From Methanomicrobia archaeon (GTDB lineage: Archaea > Halobacteriota > Syntropharchaeia > Alkanophagales > Methanospirareceae): a stretch of 40,786 nt of DNA. The notes under the pieces were generated by a model. That model saw only the letters and a list, made by a program, of their open reading frames with translations. It made no database searches and was not told the DNA's origin. Position 1 is the stretch's first letter, and each line of letters opens with the position of its first letter. Positions 17,995-26,656 of this stretch are shown one piece after another. The stretch spans positions 1 to 40,786 of the forward strand of contig JAFGHB010000063.1 in assembly GCA_016930255.1 (NCBI GenBank), given 5' to 3'. The position numbers were made by a program, and so were the translations under genes.

Positions 17995-18320
17995 GCGTTT
18001 TTCTTGATGCGATCCCGCCAAACGTGCTTGCTGCAAGAGCATTGTGTAAAGATAACGAGGAGAGCAATGCGACGTTCGTCTGCTTCGGTATGCTGATCCG
18101 GATACGGGGCGATGAGAGACTTGTGCTGAGGCGTGAAGTTATCGAAGAGGCGATTGGTCGGGGGCTGACGGAGAACGAATGGCAGAGTATTATGTGGCAT
18201 TACATCGGTGTTATCTCGAAAGCGGAAGAAACCGAGCTTGTATTCGAGGATTCCGAAGAATCAAGGGCGATGGACGCGTATTGGGATGAGCAGTTAGAAC
18301 GTCTAGAGGAGAAAACTTAA
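17988..18320 (+). CDS. Hypothetical protein in the NrdG-DUF22-UPF0200 operon
   Basis: 110 residues, not recognised. It has an acidic C-terminal third and no signal peptide or membrane helix. The N-terminal part has two cysteines (ALCKDNEE and FVCFGMLI) but no zinc-type spacing. Translational coupling to the radical SAM gene is clear from the 7-nt overlap, with ATG inside the last codons of its neighbour. The next gene starts 28 nt downstream. The codon pattern is like that of its neighbours, so it is a real gene. No function can be assigned. Confidence 0.75.
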   Translation: MVSVFLDAIPPNVLAARALCKDNEESNATFVCFGMLIRIRGDERLVLRREVIEEAIGRGLTENEWQSIMWHYIGVISKAEETELVFEDSEESRAMDAYWDEQLERLEEKT

Positions 18321-18348
18321 ATAAGTGTTTGTGGTATAATTCAAGAAC

Positions 18349-18795
18349 ATGGCAAGAATAGAACACGTTTACTGGAAGGACAAAATCGGCGGCGAAATAG
18401 AGCGGCAGGTGACAGAGGCTTTCAGCTACGGTTTCACTGTCGGCCCGCACGGCGAATGGGAGATGCTCATTGCAAAGGAAGACATAAAAGTGAAGAAGAA
18501 TGAACTCGTTACCATAAAGATAGAAGAAGTAGAGGTGCCCAGGAAGGCGATAGTCCTACCTTGCCCCATAATGCGACATGCCCTTGGTATAGTTGCTTCG
18601 ATCGCATTTGTGGGAGCGCCAATGAGTGTTGAGGAACGGAGGACTCTTAAAGAGGTTATTTTTCTCCCCGTAACTGATGGTAAGGTTGGAAAAGGCGAGT
18701 TACTCTGTGTTGTAAACGTCTTCTATGCCTCCATAGAGCGAAGGCTTGCGAGAGGTGCTGCGGAGAAGTGGCTGCGCGAGAGATACAGGTATTAG
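18349..18795 (+). CDS. DUF22 family archaeal protein
   Basis: 148 residues that resemble, from memory, the DUF22 family of Euryarchaeota: an N-terminal beta-rich part (WEMLIAKEDIKVKKNELVTI), then VLPCPIMRHALGIV, then FLPVTDGKVGKGELLCVVNVF. No catalytic residues are obvious and no function is known. It is probably cytosolic. Its 3' end overlaps the UPF0200 kinase gene by 28 nt, and that pairing suggests a shared pathway. The C-terminal RLARGAAEKWLRERYRY looks like an appended basic helix. Confidence 0.7.
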   Translation: MARIEHVYWKDKIGGEIERQVTEAFSYGFTVGPHGEWEMLIAKEDIKVKKNELVTIKIEEVEVPRKAIVLPCPIMRHALGIVASIAFVGAPMSVEERRTLKEVIFLPVTDGKVGKGELLCVVNVFYASIERRLARGAAEKWLRERYRY

Positions 18796-19349
18796 CATTT
18801 GTCGGCGCGCCCGCAGCGGGGAAGACTGTGGCTGCTTTAGTAGCAAAGGATATGGACCTCCCGATCATCACGATGGGAGACGTGATACGAGAAGAGCTAA
18901 AGAGGCAAGGTCTGCCGTTAAGTGACGATAATGCGGGCAGACTTGCAACTGAGCTGCGTGAGCGGGAAGGACTCGATGCAATCGCCAAGCGGTGCATCCC
19001 ACGTATAAGAGCCGTACTGGATAGAGTGGGGGGCGAAGCGAAAAAGACCGTTGTCGTAATCGATGGGATAAGAGGCACGGCAGAGGTAGAAAGCTTCAAG
19101 AAGGAGTTCGGCCCCGATTTCACGCTTGTCAGGATTGATACCCCGCTTATTCGGCGCTACGAACGGATAAAAGCACGTGGCCGGGCTGACGACGCGTTAA
19201 CACTCAAAGAATTCAAAGAGCGAGAGGAACGAGAGAAGGGGTGGGGAATGGGCGAAGCGATGGAAAAAGCAGATAAGGTGGTAAAGAACGAGGGCTCTTT
19301 GGGAACGTTTAAAGAAGAGATAAAGCGGATTTTAGATCCACAAGTTTGA
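18768..19349 (+). CDS. UPF0200 P-loop nucleotide kinase-like protein
   Basis: 193 residues with a Walker A loop FVGAPAAGKT and the UPF0200 signature sequence ITMGDVIREELKRQGLPLSD, followed by ATELREREGLDAIAKRCIP, VVVIDGIRGTAEVESFKKEF and the lid region RGRADDALTLKEFKEREERE. The fold is close to adenylate and dephospho-CoA kinases; the true substrate is unknown. GTG 18768 is the only reasonable start because no other start codon lies before the P-loop strand, which makes it overlap DUF22 by 28 nt. Confidence 0.88.
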   Translation: MAAREIQVLAFVGAPAAGKTVAALVAKDMDLPIITMGDVIREELKRQGLPLSDDNAGRLATELREREGLDAIAKRCIPRIRAVLDRVGGEAKKTVVVIDGIRGTAEVESFKKEFGPDFTLVRIDTPLIRRYERIKARGRADDALTLKEFKEREEREKGWGMGEAMEKADKVVKNEGSLGTFKEEIKRILDPQV

Positions 19350-19403
19350 CGGTGATTTCTGACGCACGCGATAGATATACAGCAGGCTACGTACTGTACT
19401 ACT

Positions 19404-19844
19404 TTATACTACTGCGCTTGCTGCTTTTGCGTGGTCTGTAGCACGCAACAGGTAACTTCTCTTCGCTCTGCTCCCTTTCCGCTCTAATGTGCCGTCAGAA
19501 TGCAGACTTGCCAGATAGGTGGAGATGGTGCTCAGTCGCACATTCTCATCGAATACCTCTTCGTATATTTTTCGTACCTGTGAAGATGTGAACCACCCCT
19601 GAGGTGCGCGTTCATCAAAGCGTAAAAATCCGACCAATCGCTCTTTTATGGTGAGATCGTCGCTTTCCAAATCGTAGGGATAATCGGTGGAGAGCGATAA
19701 ACGTTCGTTCACCAAGAAATTTTCGACCTCTTTTATCGCACGAGGGCCAAGTGCTTCGGCTACGGAGTAAGCTATTTTCTCCATTACGGTTATCTCTCGC
19801 CCCCCAATTGTTACTTCCACCCGCACCTTCACTTCTTCTTTCAC
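19404..19844 (-). CDS. Small winged-helix-like hypothetical protein
   Basis: 146 residues from the chosen start. The C-terminal part (about 80-135) reads as a winged helix: FTSSQVRKIYEEVFDENVRL, then STISTYLASLHSDGTLERKG with a basic wing RAKRSYLL. The N-terminal part is a short strand-rich segment plus helices (EKIAYSVAEALGPRAIKEVE). It could be a regulator or a DNA-binding adaptor; no family is recognised. The frame extends to ATG 19877, but a TATA box at 19888-19899 predicts transcription starting near 19867, and GGGGGAGAAGGC precedes GTG 19844, so I favour the GTG. It is convergent with UPF0200 and divergent from dnaJ. Confidence 0.65.
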   Translation of the reverse strand: MKEEVKVRVEVTIGGREITVMEKIAYSVAEALGPRAIKEVENFLVNERLSLSTDYPYDLESDDLTIKERLVGFLRFDERAPQGWFTSSQVRKIYEEVFDENVRLSTISTYLASLHSDGTLERKGSRAKRSYLLRATDHAKAASAVV

Positions 19845-19887
19845 GCCTTCTCCCCCTTCAGTGAATAAGTGAAACATTATTGGAGGT

Positions 19888-19899
19888 TATATATAAATA
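19888..19899 (-). promoter_or_regulatory. TATA box for the winged-helix-like gene
   Basis: Reads atttatatataa on the reverse strand, a strong TATA element. Its position, only about 16 nt from ATG 19877, is the main reason for preferring the downstream GTG as start. Confidence 0.55.
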
Positions 19900-20022
19900 C
19901 ATAGGGTGCTTGCGCATATTTCCAGTGGAGCGAACGAATTATTAAGTGAACCTTGGGCGGCGGTTAAAAACTTTATACCATACGATGATAGATAGAATTT
20001 AGATAGCGAGGCATAGCTGAAA

Positions 20023-21276
20023 TTGGCAGAGAAGCGAGATTACTACACTGTTTTAGGTGTGGAGAGAGAAGCATCGAAGGATGATATTAGGCGTGCGTAT
20101 CGGAGATTAGCGAAGAAGCATCATCCCGATTTGAATAAGGATAACCCAAAAGAGGCTGAGGAGAAGTTTAAAGAGCTTTCCGAGGCTTATGAAGTGCTAT
20201 CAGATCCGCAGAAGCGTGTAAATTACGATCGACTCGGACATGCGGGCGTTGATTTCGGCCCTGGCGGATTTACGTGGTCTAATTTCACGAGAAGCAGCGA
20301 CATAGAGGATATCTTTGGCGATCTGATCAGGGATCTGTTTGGCGGCAATTTCGGATTCGGTGGCAGTAGAGCTACGCGAGCCGGAGCGGGTTCTTCTCCA
20401 TTTGACGTCTTCTTTGGCGGCGGAGGCCGCGGCTATACACGCGCAGAAGAGCGTTATAAGCCAGAACGGGGGAGCGACATTCGATATGATCTTGGAATAG
20501 AGCTTGAGGAAGCAGCGAAAGGTTTGGAGAAGGAGATAAGCATCACGAAGAACGAGCGCTGCACCTCCTGTAGCGGTACGGGAGCGAGTTCAGGCGGATT
20601 GGAGACATGTACCGCGTGCGGCGGGTCCGGGCAGGTGCAAAGAGCGCAGAGACAAGGCTTCGCGCAGTTCATTTCCATCTCGGCCTGCCCGAGCTGTGAC
20701 GGTCGCGGTCAGGTGATAACGAAGCCGTGCGGGAATTGTAATGGCTCCGGTAAGGTTAGAGTAACGAAGCAAATCACGGTGAAGATCCCCTCGGGCGTGG
20801 ATACCGGGAGTCGATTGCGGGTGGCAGGAGAAGGCGGCGCAGGGGAACGAGGCGGCCCTCCGGGCGATTTGTATGTGATAATGCATGTACGAGAGCATGA
20901 CTTCTTCAAACGAGCGGGGGCGGATCTGTTCTGTGAAGTTCCGGTTCGCTTTGCTCAAGCGGCATTCGGCGATGAGATCGAGATAAGCACGATCGATGGC
21001 GACGGTGCGCGAATAAAAATCCCCGCGGGTACGCAATCAGGCACGAACTTCCGGCTGAAGAACAAGGGCATGCCTGATTTGAAGGGCTACGGCAGGGGGA
21101 ACCTTGTAGTGCGGGTGAAGGTGGTGACGCCGACGAAATTGAGCAAGAAGCAGAAAGAATTACTCTCCGAATTTGATAAAGAGGAAGAAGGACAGGGGCA
21201 CGAGCGAGAAGAAGGCGGCTGGAAGCAGAAGAAGAGTTTCTCGTGGTGGAGTAAAAGCAGAAGTAGAAGTGGCTGA
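20023..21276 (+). CDS. dnaJ: Chaperone protein DnaJ
   Basis: Co-chaperone that stimulates the DnaK ATPase and binds unfolded proteins. The J domain opens [20 protein letters not shown] and has the HPD tripeptide in [10 protein letters not shown] Gly/Phe-rich segment (about 75-150) follows. The zinc domain has all four CxxCxGxG repeats: [24 protein letters not shown] and CGNCNGSG. The C-terminal peptide-binding domains end in a charged tail. The only usable start is TTG 20023. dnaK and grpE are not adjacent, whereas archaea that acquired this system usually keep them together. aIF5B follows after 42 nt. Confidence 0.96.
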   Translation: MAEKRDYYTVLGVEREASKDDIRRAYRRLAKKHHPDLNKDNPKEAEEKFKELSEAYEVLSDPQKRVNYDRLGHAGVDFGPGGFTWSNFTRSSDIEDIFGDLIRDLFGGNFGFGGSRATRAGAGSSPFDVFFGGGGRGYTRAEERYKPERGSDIRYDLGIELEEAAKGLEKEISITKNERCTSCSGTGASSGGLETCTACGGSGQVQRAQRQGFAQFISISACPSCDGRGQVITKPCGNCNGSGKVRVTKQITVKIPSGVDTGSRLRVAGEGGAGERGGPPGDLYVIMHVREHDFFKRAGADLFCEVPVRFAQAAFGDEIEISTIDGDGARIKIPAGTQSGTNFRLKNKGMPDLKGYGRGNLVVRVKVVTPTKLSKKQKELLSEFDKEEEGQGHEREEGGWKQKKSFSWWSKSRSRSG

Positions 21277-21318
21277 TTACTTGATAGCTAGGATGAAAGA
21301 AGGGGGCGAGCGAAAGAC

Positions 21319-23097
21319 ATGGGCGAGAAGCGCGACATCAGGACTCCGATACTCTCTGTGGTGGGGCACATAGATCATGGTAAGACCACGTTGCTCGATT
21401 CACTGCGGGGCACGACGGTGGCGGAGAAGGAAGCAGGTCGCGTTACACAGCACATCGGCGCCACTGAAATCCCGATTACCACGATAAAGCAAATTTGCGA
21501 GCCGCTGAAGCGCGATTGGACGGACATAGACATTCCAGGGTTGCTTATTATTGACACCCCGGGACATCATGCCTTTGCGTCTTTGCGGAAACGCGGCAGT
21601 GCGTTAGCGGACGTTGCGGTCATCGTGGTTGACGTGATGGAGGGCTTTCAGCCGCAGACGTACGAATCTTTGAGCGTGTTACGGTTATTAAAAACGCCGT
21701 TTGTCGTCGTATTGAACAAGATCGATCGTATAAAAGGGTGGCACTCGAAGAAGAAGCCATTCCTTATTAATTATACTGAACAGCCGGAATACGCGCAGAA
21801 GGAGGTAGATACGCGGCTATACAGCGTCGTGGGCGATCTTTACGATAAAGGCTTCTCGGCGGATCGGTACGACCGGATAAAGGACTTTTCGAAGAACGTG
21901 GCGATCGTACCGGTGAGTGCGAAGACCGGCGAGGGCATTGCGGATTTGCTGCTCGTGCTGATCGGGCTATCGCAGCGGTACTTCGAGCGAACCTTACAGC
22001 TGCATTTGGAGGAAGCGGGCGTTGGCACGATCTTGGAGAAGAAGGAGGAGAAAGGGCTTGGGACCACGATAGACGCGATCTTATACGATGGTAAGCTCAA
22101 CGTGGGCGATACGATTGTCGTGGGAAGCACCGAGGAGGAACCGATCGTAACGAAGGTGAAGGCGTTGCTCAAGCCACGGGCGTTGCAGGAGATACGTGTG
22201 GAGCAGCGATTCGAGCGTGTGAAAACGGTGAATGCCGCGGTCGGTCTGAAAATAGTGGCGCCAAATCTGGAATCAGCGCTGCCCGGGTCGCAGGTGCGTG
22301 TCGTGAAGGAGGAAGCGGCGCTCGAACGCGTAATGGGCGAAGTGAAGAGCGATATCGAAGCGCTCAAAATGGAAACCGTCCCCGAGGGGATCATTATAAG
22401 AGCAGATACCATGGGCTCGCTCGAGGCGCTTGCCCAGGAGCTCAGGGAGCAGGGTATCGAGGAGATCAAACGCGCAGACATCGGGAACATATCCAAACGG
22501 GACGTGATGGAAGCTACTACGGTTACAGATCGTTATTTACGGGTTATCTTCGGGTTTAACGTTGGCTTTCTTCCTGATGCGAGAGAAGCGGCGGAAGAAG
22601 CAGAGCTTCCGGTGTTTACGAGTGACGTCATTTATCGGTTGATCGAGGATTACGGAGACTGGGTGAAGACCGAGAAGGAGCGAGAGAAGAAAGAGCTTCT
22701 GGAACGGGTGAGTACGCCCGCGAAGATCAAGATACTGCCCGGATGCTTGTTCAGACTGAGCAAGCCGGCGATTGTTGGTGTGGAGGTGCTGGCTGGAAAG
22801 ATAAGGACGGGTGTGGAGTTGATCAAACCGGACGGGTCGAATGTCGGCCCGATCAACGAGATACAGGATAAAGGCGAGAATATATCGCGTGCAGAGCAGG
22901 GCATGCAGGTGGCAATCGCGCTACGGAAACCGACGGTCGGGCGGCACATCAACGAGAACGACGTGTTGTACACGAATCTTAACGAAGCTGAGGTAACCGA
23001 ACTGAAGAAGCACGGTGGGGTACTCTCGCCAGAGGAAGAGGAAGTGCTGGAGGAATTGTTGGAGATTAAACGGAAAAGGCCGTTCAGGGAGGAGTGA
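21319..23097 (+). CDS. infB: Translation initiation factor aIF5B (IF2 homologue)
   Basis: GTPase that promotes subunit joining and Met-tRNAi placement. 592 residues is typical for the archaeal protein, which lacks the long bacterial N-terminal extension. GTPase motifs are VVGHIDHGKTTLLD (G1), IDTPGHHAFASLRKRG (G3), VLNKIDRI (G4) and PVSAKTGEG (G5). Domains II-IV follow, with PEGIIIRADTMGSLEAL in domain III. In many archaea infB lies beside rps6e, as here, with one small ORF between them. Confidence 0.97.
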   Translation: MGEKRDIRTPILSVVGHIDHGKTTLLDSLRGTTVAEKEAGRVTQHIGATEIPITTIKQICEPLKRDWTDIDIPGLLIIDTPGHHAFASLRKRGSALADVAVIVVDVMEGFQPQTYESLSVLRLLKTPFVVVLNKIDRIKGWHSKKKPFLINYTEQPEYAQKEVDTRLYSVVGDLYDKGFSADRYDRIKDFSKNVAIVPVSAKTGEGIADLLLVLIGLSQRYFERTLQLHLEEAGVGTILEKKEEKGLGTTIDAILYDGKLNVGDTIVVGSTEEEPIVTKVKALLKPRALQEIRVEQRFERVKTVNAAVGLKIVAPNLESALPGSQVRVVKEEAALERVMGEVKSDIEALKMETVPEGIIIRADTMGSLEALAQELREQGIEEIKRADIGNISKRDVMEATTVTDRYLRVIFGFNVGFLPDAREAAEEAELPVFTSDVIYRLIEDYGDWVKTEKEREKKELLERVSTPAKIKILPGCLFRLSKPAIVGVEVLAGKIRTGVELIKPDGSNVGPINEIQDKGENISRAEQGMQVAIALRKPTVGRHINENDVLYTNLNEAEVTELKKHGGVLSPEEEEVLEELLEIKRKRPFREE

Positions 23098-23200
23098 AGC
23101 CATAATTCTATAGCTGCGCTAGGGGCTTATCTTAAGGAACGCGCTGTCTTGTGATCTTGATTTGCGAGAAAATCTACAGAGGAAGATGAAAATTAGCAAG

Positions 23201-23240
23201 AATTTAAATAGATAAACGCTTTCATTTCCTATGAGGTGAT
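23201..23240 (+). promoter_or_regulatory. TATA box and Shine-Dalgarno for the 43-residue ORF
   Basis: aatttaaata (23201-23210) is a TATA element and GAGGTGAT (23233-23240) a strong ribosome-binding site ending 4 nt before the ATG at 23245. Together they support expression of the small ORF. Confidence 0.6.
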
Positions 23241-23244
23241 ATCA

Positions 23245-23376
23245 ATGCCATCAAAAATAGAAGCGATTGTGACAATAATTTCCACTATAGCTTTCCTAAT
23301 AATTTTTCTCTGGCTTATTTACGGTGGTGGTACTGAAACTGTCTACAGGGTGCTCAATTTGCCTGAGTTGCCATAG
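23245..23376 (+). CDS. 43-residue single-span membrane peptide
   Basis: The ORF reads MPSKIEAIVTIISTIAF, a continuous hydrophobic helix to LWLIY, then GGGTETVYRVLNLPELP and TAG. One transmembrane helix covers residues of about 7-26, with a polar 17-residue tail. It has its own TATA element and an excellent GAGGTGA ribosome-binding site, stronger than many long genes here, so I regard it as real. No family is recognised. It stands between aIF5B and S6e with about 150 nt of non-coding DNA on each side. It could be a small subunit or regulator of a membrane complex; nothing in the sequence points to which. Confidence 0.6.
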   Translation: MPSKIEAIVTIISTIAFLIIFLWLIYGGGTETVYRVLNLPELP

Positions 23377-23483
23377 AAAAATCTGCATGCGAAGTTAGTG
23401 TTGACATAATCAGGTCCCTGTAAGTGTCGGACGACGAAAAAATATAAAGAGCACGAACGAAGAGATTTATTAGAAGCAGGTGT

Positions 23484-23528
23484 AAATTTATAAGCTAAGC
23501 TAAGATAAGAAAGGAGCAGAGAAGGGGG
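23484..23528 (+). promoter_or_regulatory. Promoter and ribosome-binding region of rps6e
   Basis: aaatttataag (23484-23494) is a TATA element. AAGGAGCAGAGAAGGGGG (23511-23528) holds purine-rich Shine-Dalgarno options upstream of the ATG at 23541. Leader length is about 20-30 nt. Confidence 0.5.
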
Positions 23529-23540
23529 CACAAGACCAAA

Positions 23541-23933
23541 ATGCAGATTGTGATAAGCGATTCAAAAACAGGTAAAGCGTACAAAGTAGAAGGTAAGGAT
23601 GCAGAAGCGAATGCGCTCTTCATCGGGAAACGGATCGGCGAGGTGGTGGATGCGGACATTCTTGGTCTGGGCGGCTATGCACTCGAGATAACAGGTGGCT
23701 CGGACAAGCAGGGCATGCCGATGCGTAAAGACGTTGCGGGTCCGGTGCGGAAGCGGATTTTAATCACTGATCCTCCCGGTTACCAGCCGAAAGAGCAGGG
23801 TAAACGGCGCCGCAAATCCGTGCGGGGTAATGAAATCTCCACTGAGATCTCGCAGATTAACCTAATCGTCAAGGATTACGGCAAGAAATCGCTTGCGGAG
23901 CTTCTGGCGAAGGCAGCAGCGGAAGAGGCGTGA
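23541..23933 (+). CDS. rps6e: 30S ribosomal protein S6e
   Basis: 130 residues, standard for archaeal S6e. Conserved features are the opening VISDSKTGKAYKVE, LIGKRIGEVVDADILGLGGY-like core (here FIGKRIGEVVDADILGL), EITGGSDKQGMPMRKDV and RKRILITDPPGY, with a basic GKRRRKSVRGNEIS stretch. It binds 16S rRNA in the small-subunit body. It has its own promoter and is convergent with the secreted Big_1 gene. Confidence 0.96.
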   Translation: MQIVISDSKTGKAYKVEGKDAEANALFIGKRIGEVVDADILGLGGYALEITGGSDKQGMPMRKDVAGPVRKRILITDPPGYQPKEQGKRRRKSVRGNEISTEISQINLIVKDYGKKSLAELLAKAAAEEA

Positions 23934-23999
23934 TCTTTCATTTTACTGCTCTCTTCTGAGTTTTGCCATGCATGTCGGGTTGAAAACCTTGCTATTACG

Positions 24000-25148
24000 C
24001 TACAATATCAATTTTATGGCAGGAATCCAATCATGGTAAACGCGTCCATTCACGTCCGTGAATGTGGTGCAGGTGATTTCCCCTCCCGATAAACTCAACT
24101 TTTTAAGATGGAGGGCTTGTCGTGGGTACGAGCCCGTTTTTAGCGTGTAGTTGTACCTCACGTAAGCTTGTAACGTGATGGGAGCGCTAAACGAGAGATT
24201 GTGCCAGTCATTATCGTAACCAGTCCAGGTGGCTTCTGTGAGCAGCGTTCCGTTCGGATAATAGAAAGCAACGTGCTCCGTATGGCCACCGGTGCCCTCA
24301 CAGTAATACGTATAGAGCGTTTGCACCGTTAGCGGGTGATAAGGCATAATCGTACCGTTGTAGGTGCCTGCTATGCTCGGGTACGTTCCCACACCGGTGT
24401 CAAAGGTCGTCGCGGTGAAGCGTACGGTTGTTTTATTGATTAAAAGACCGATATCTTCGCTCGGGGTCACTTCCGCTGTGATGGTCGCCACACCGGGCTT
24501 CTTTCCTGCAGTTAACGTTGCCGTTGCCGTCCCGTTTTCAATCATGGCTGAAGGTGTTATCTCGCCTAAATCCGTGCTGAAATCCACAATTGGCCACATC
24601 CATATCCAATACTCTCCATCCCATACCGTTGCGTTAATGAACGAAGTCGAGACGCCATCTGCAGGGATCGCAGGAGGGTTTGCTGTGAGGTAAAGGGTAG
24701 GATTCGTCTCGTTTGGTGGTTCCGGTGGTTTCGGTATTTCGAGGTTAACGACGGTGGTTGTATTGGTGAGGAGTCCTATAGTGGGCATGTCAACGACAGC
24801 CGTAACGGTCGCCAGACCCGGTTCATATCCCGCGGTTAGTATCGCCGTTGCAGTCCCGTTCTCAATCGGTGCCGATGCCGTTATGTTTCCGCGATCGGTA
24901 CTGAAATTGACCAGTGGTCCGGACTGAATCCAACCTTCACCATCCCATACCGTTGCGGTGATCGTCGCTTGATCAACTCCGCCTACTCGGATCTCAGGCG
25001 GATCTGCGGTAAGGTAAAGCGCAGGCTGACCCGGCGTGGGTGAAAAGGATTGAGAGCCAAAGATCGAACTCGTCAGTAAGGCCGAAATTGCGAATAGTCC
25101 CATTATAGCTGCTTGCCATTTCACCTTTTGCGCCATCTTTTCTGCCAT
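24000..25148 (-). CDS. Secreted protein with two Big_1-like Ig domains and a C-terminal domain of unknown function
   Basis: 382 residues. The N-terminus has a basic start and a hydrophobic signal segment (about 11-28, ending near SSIFGSQS). Two invasin/Big_1-like Ig repeats follow (about 42-130 and 150-240), each reading LYLTA(D/N)PP...ATVWDGE...FSTD.G.IT.SA.IENGTATA.LTAG....G.AT(V/I)TA. The last 140 residues form a different module with GTYPSIAGTYNGTI, CEGTGGHTEH, DWHNLSF, TGSYPRQ and EITCTTFTD...DWIPAIKL. From memory, similar modules occur in secreted proteins of Methanomicrobia-related archaea, without a known function. There is no C-terminal membrane anchor, so it may be released or held non-covalently. 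N-glycosylation sequons are frequent. Confidence 0.85.
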   Translation of the reverse strand: MAEKMAQKVKWQAAIMGLFAISALLTSSIFGSQSFSPTPGQPALYLTADPPEIRVGGVDQATITATVWDGEGWIQSGPLVNFSTDRGNITASAPIENGTATAILTAGYEPGLATVTAVVDMPTIGLLTNTTTVVNLEIPKPPEPPNETNPTLYLTANPPAIPADGVSTSFINATVWDGEYWIWMWPIVDFSTDLGEITPSAMIENGTATATLTAGKKPGVATITAEVTPSEDIGLLINKTTVRFTATTFDTGVGTYPSIAGTYNGTIMPYHPLTVQTLYTYYCEGTGGHTEHVAFYYPNGTLLTEATWTGYDNDWHNLSFSAPITLQAYVRYNYTLKTGSYPRQALHLKKLSLSGGEITCTTFTDVNGRVYHDWIPAIKLIL

Positions 25149-25328
25149 CCCTTACATATCACGAAGATCTACCGTTTACACTATCATTGTAGGTACTTAG
25201 TCATTTAACTAGTGTATGGCTTTTACGAGGGCAATGCGAAGAGAACTTGCTGAGCCATCCAAATAGAACCTCGATTACACAGGTGATGCGGGCTGGATGG
25301 ATTCACGTATCTCCGACTATGTGCCCTC

Positions 25329-26597
25329 TCACTTATACTGCAACAATATCTCTTCCGCAGCTTTTTTCACCGCAGTCCGGTATTTTTCAGACGTATAAAC
25401 CCCGATTTTATACTTCCGCTCGAATTCACGACTGAGCATGGCAACGAGCGATGAGACCTCCCGTAAGCTCTTAAATTCGTTCCCGATAACGACCTTCGCC
25501 GCACCTTCTTCTAACTCCTCGCCTTTTGGCTTCTGATAGTCCAGCAAGACATATTTTTTATCAACGCCCGCACGCGTGCTTATCTCATCCACGACTTCTT
25601 GCAGCCGTCGTGCGTCACGTAATTCCTCCGCAACGTTACCCTCCAGCTCGCTTACGTTGGTATACACAGCCCGTTTGAACAACCGCCGCTCGTTCAGCCG
25701 TGTTATCATCTCGTTTGGATAGCCTCCGGCATTCCTGAGCGCGATATTTATCTCGGAATCGTCCATACTCCTTAATGCGGCTGCATAGGCCTTCGGTTCA
25801 GATACAGCCCCGGATTCAGATCGAGATTCGATGAACGCGTCAAGCGCGTTCAAAAGCATCAATTGCGCTATCCGACCGGTATGATGATTATAAACGGTCG
25901 GATGCATCAGGAATCGAGAGAAGAGCAGATATTCTGCCGGGAGAATCCCCTTCTCTGTCAAAACGAGCTCATCGTTGAAGAAGCCAAGCCCCTGAATGAG
26001 CCGTATATTGTCAACGACGCCGTAAGCCACGCCAGTATAATACGAATCTCTGACCAGATAATCCATCTTGTCCACGTCGATTTCGCCGTTTAATATCCGA
26101 AAAAGATCCCGCTTTCGCGTGCCCTCGTTTTTTTCGCCTTTTATGTAACTCAGTATCTTCCGCATGTCCAGGTGATGTTCTTCTACAACCTCTGTAACGG
26201 TCGGTGCCGTGGTTTCGGTATCTTTTTTCCGCTCTCCCGCAGGTGCAAAGAGCACGGATTCGAGATCTTCATGGCCTTTTCCCGTCAGCCGCTTTATCAG
26301 TGGCTCGGTCACGTGCGAATACGGGCCGTGGCCAACGTCATGGATCAAAGCCGCGACGAGAAGCTCCTGCTCCTCCTCTTTCGCTACTTCGAGCCGGTTC
26401 AGCAAGACGTTCATCAGGTGGTACGTGCCGAGCGAATGCTCGAACCGCGTATGGTTTGCGCCCGGATAGACCAGATAGGAGAAGCCGAGCTGTCTGATTC
26501 GCCGCAACCGCTGCATCTCCACGGTATCTATGATCGCGCTGGCAAGTTCGTCCAGTTCTATATATCCATGCAGCGGGTCTCGTATTACGTTCGGCAT
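25329..26597 (-). CDS. HD-superfamily phosphohydrolase (dGTPase/SAMHD1-like)
   Basis: About 422 residues from ATG 26597. The N-terminal signature RDPLHGYIELDELASAIIDT and MQRLRRIRQLG is typical of COG1078 phosphohydrolases. The metal site is HTRFEHSLGTYHL plus the HD pair in ALIHDVGHGPYSH, and a later Asp in GEIDVDKMDYLVRDS. These enzymes hydrolyse dNTPs or related phosphate esters. The frame runs back to TTG 26633 but that extension is not conserved. It lies 59 nt downstream of thiDN on the same strand; the secreted Big_1 gene follows after 180 nt. Confidence 0.92.
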   Translation of the reverse strand: MPNVIRDPLHGYIELDELASAIIDTVEMQRLRRIRQLGFSYLVYPGANHTRFEHSLGTYHLMNVLLNRLEVAKEEEQELLVAALIHDVGHGPYSHVTEPLIKRLTGKGHEDLESVLFAPAGERKKDTETTAPTVTEVVEEHHLDMRKILSYIKGEKNEGTRKRDLFRILNGEIDVDKMDYLVRDSYYTGVAYGVVDNIRLIQGLGFFNDELVLTEKGILPAEYLLFSRFLMHPTVYNHHTGRIAQLMLLNALDAFIESRSESGAVSEPKAYAAALRSMDDSEINIALRNAGGYPNEMITRLNERRLFKRAVYTNVSELEGNVAEELRDARRLQEVVDEISTRAGVDKKYVLLDYQKPKGEELEEGAAKVVIGNEFKSLREVSSLVAMLSREFERKYKIGVYTSEKYRTAVKKAAEEILLQYK

Positions 26598-26656
26598 CAG
26601 CCTTTCTGATTTTATAAAAGAACGTTTTGTCAAGTTAAGTTAAGGGAAAAAGTTTG

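Noticed and set aside
17431-18042. 203-residue reverse ORF
   Set aside because: Antisense shadow of the NrdG-like radical SAM gene.
21840-22496. 218-residue reverse ORF inside infB
   Set aside because: Antisense low-complexity Ser/Thr sequence; aIF5B is certain on the forward strand.
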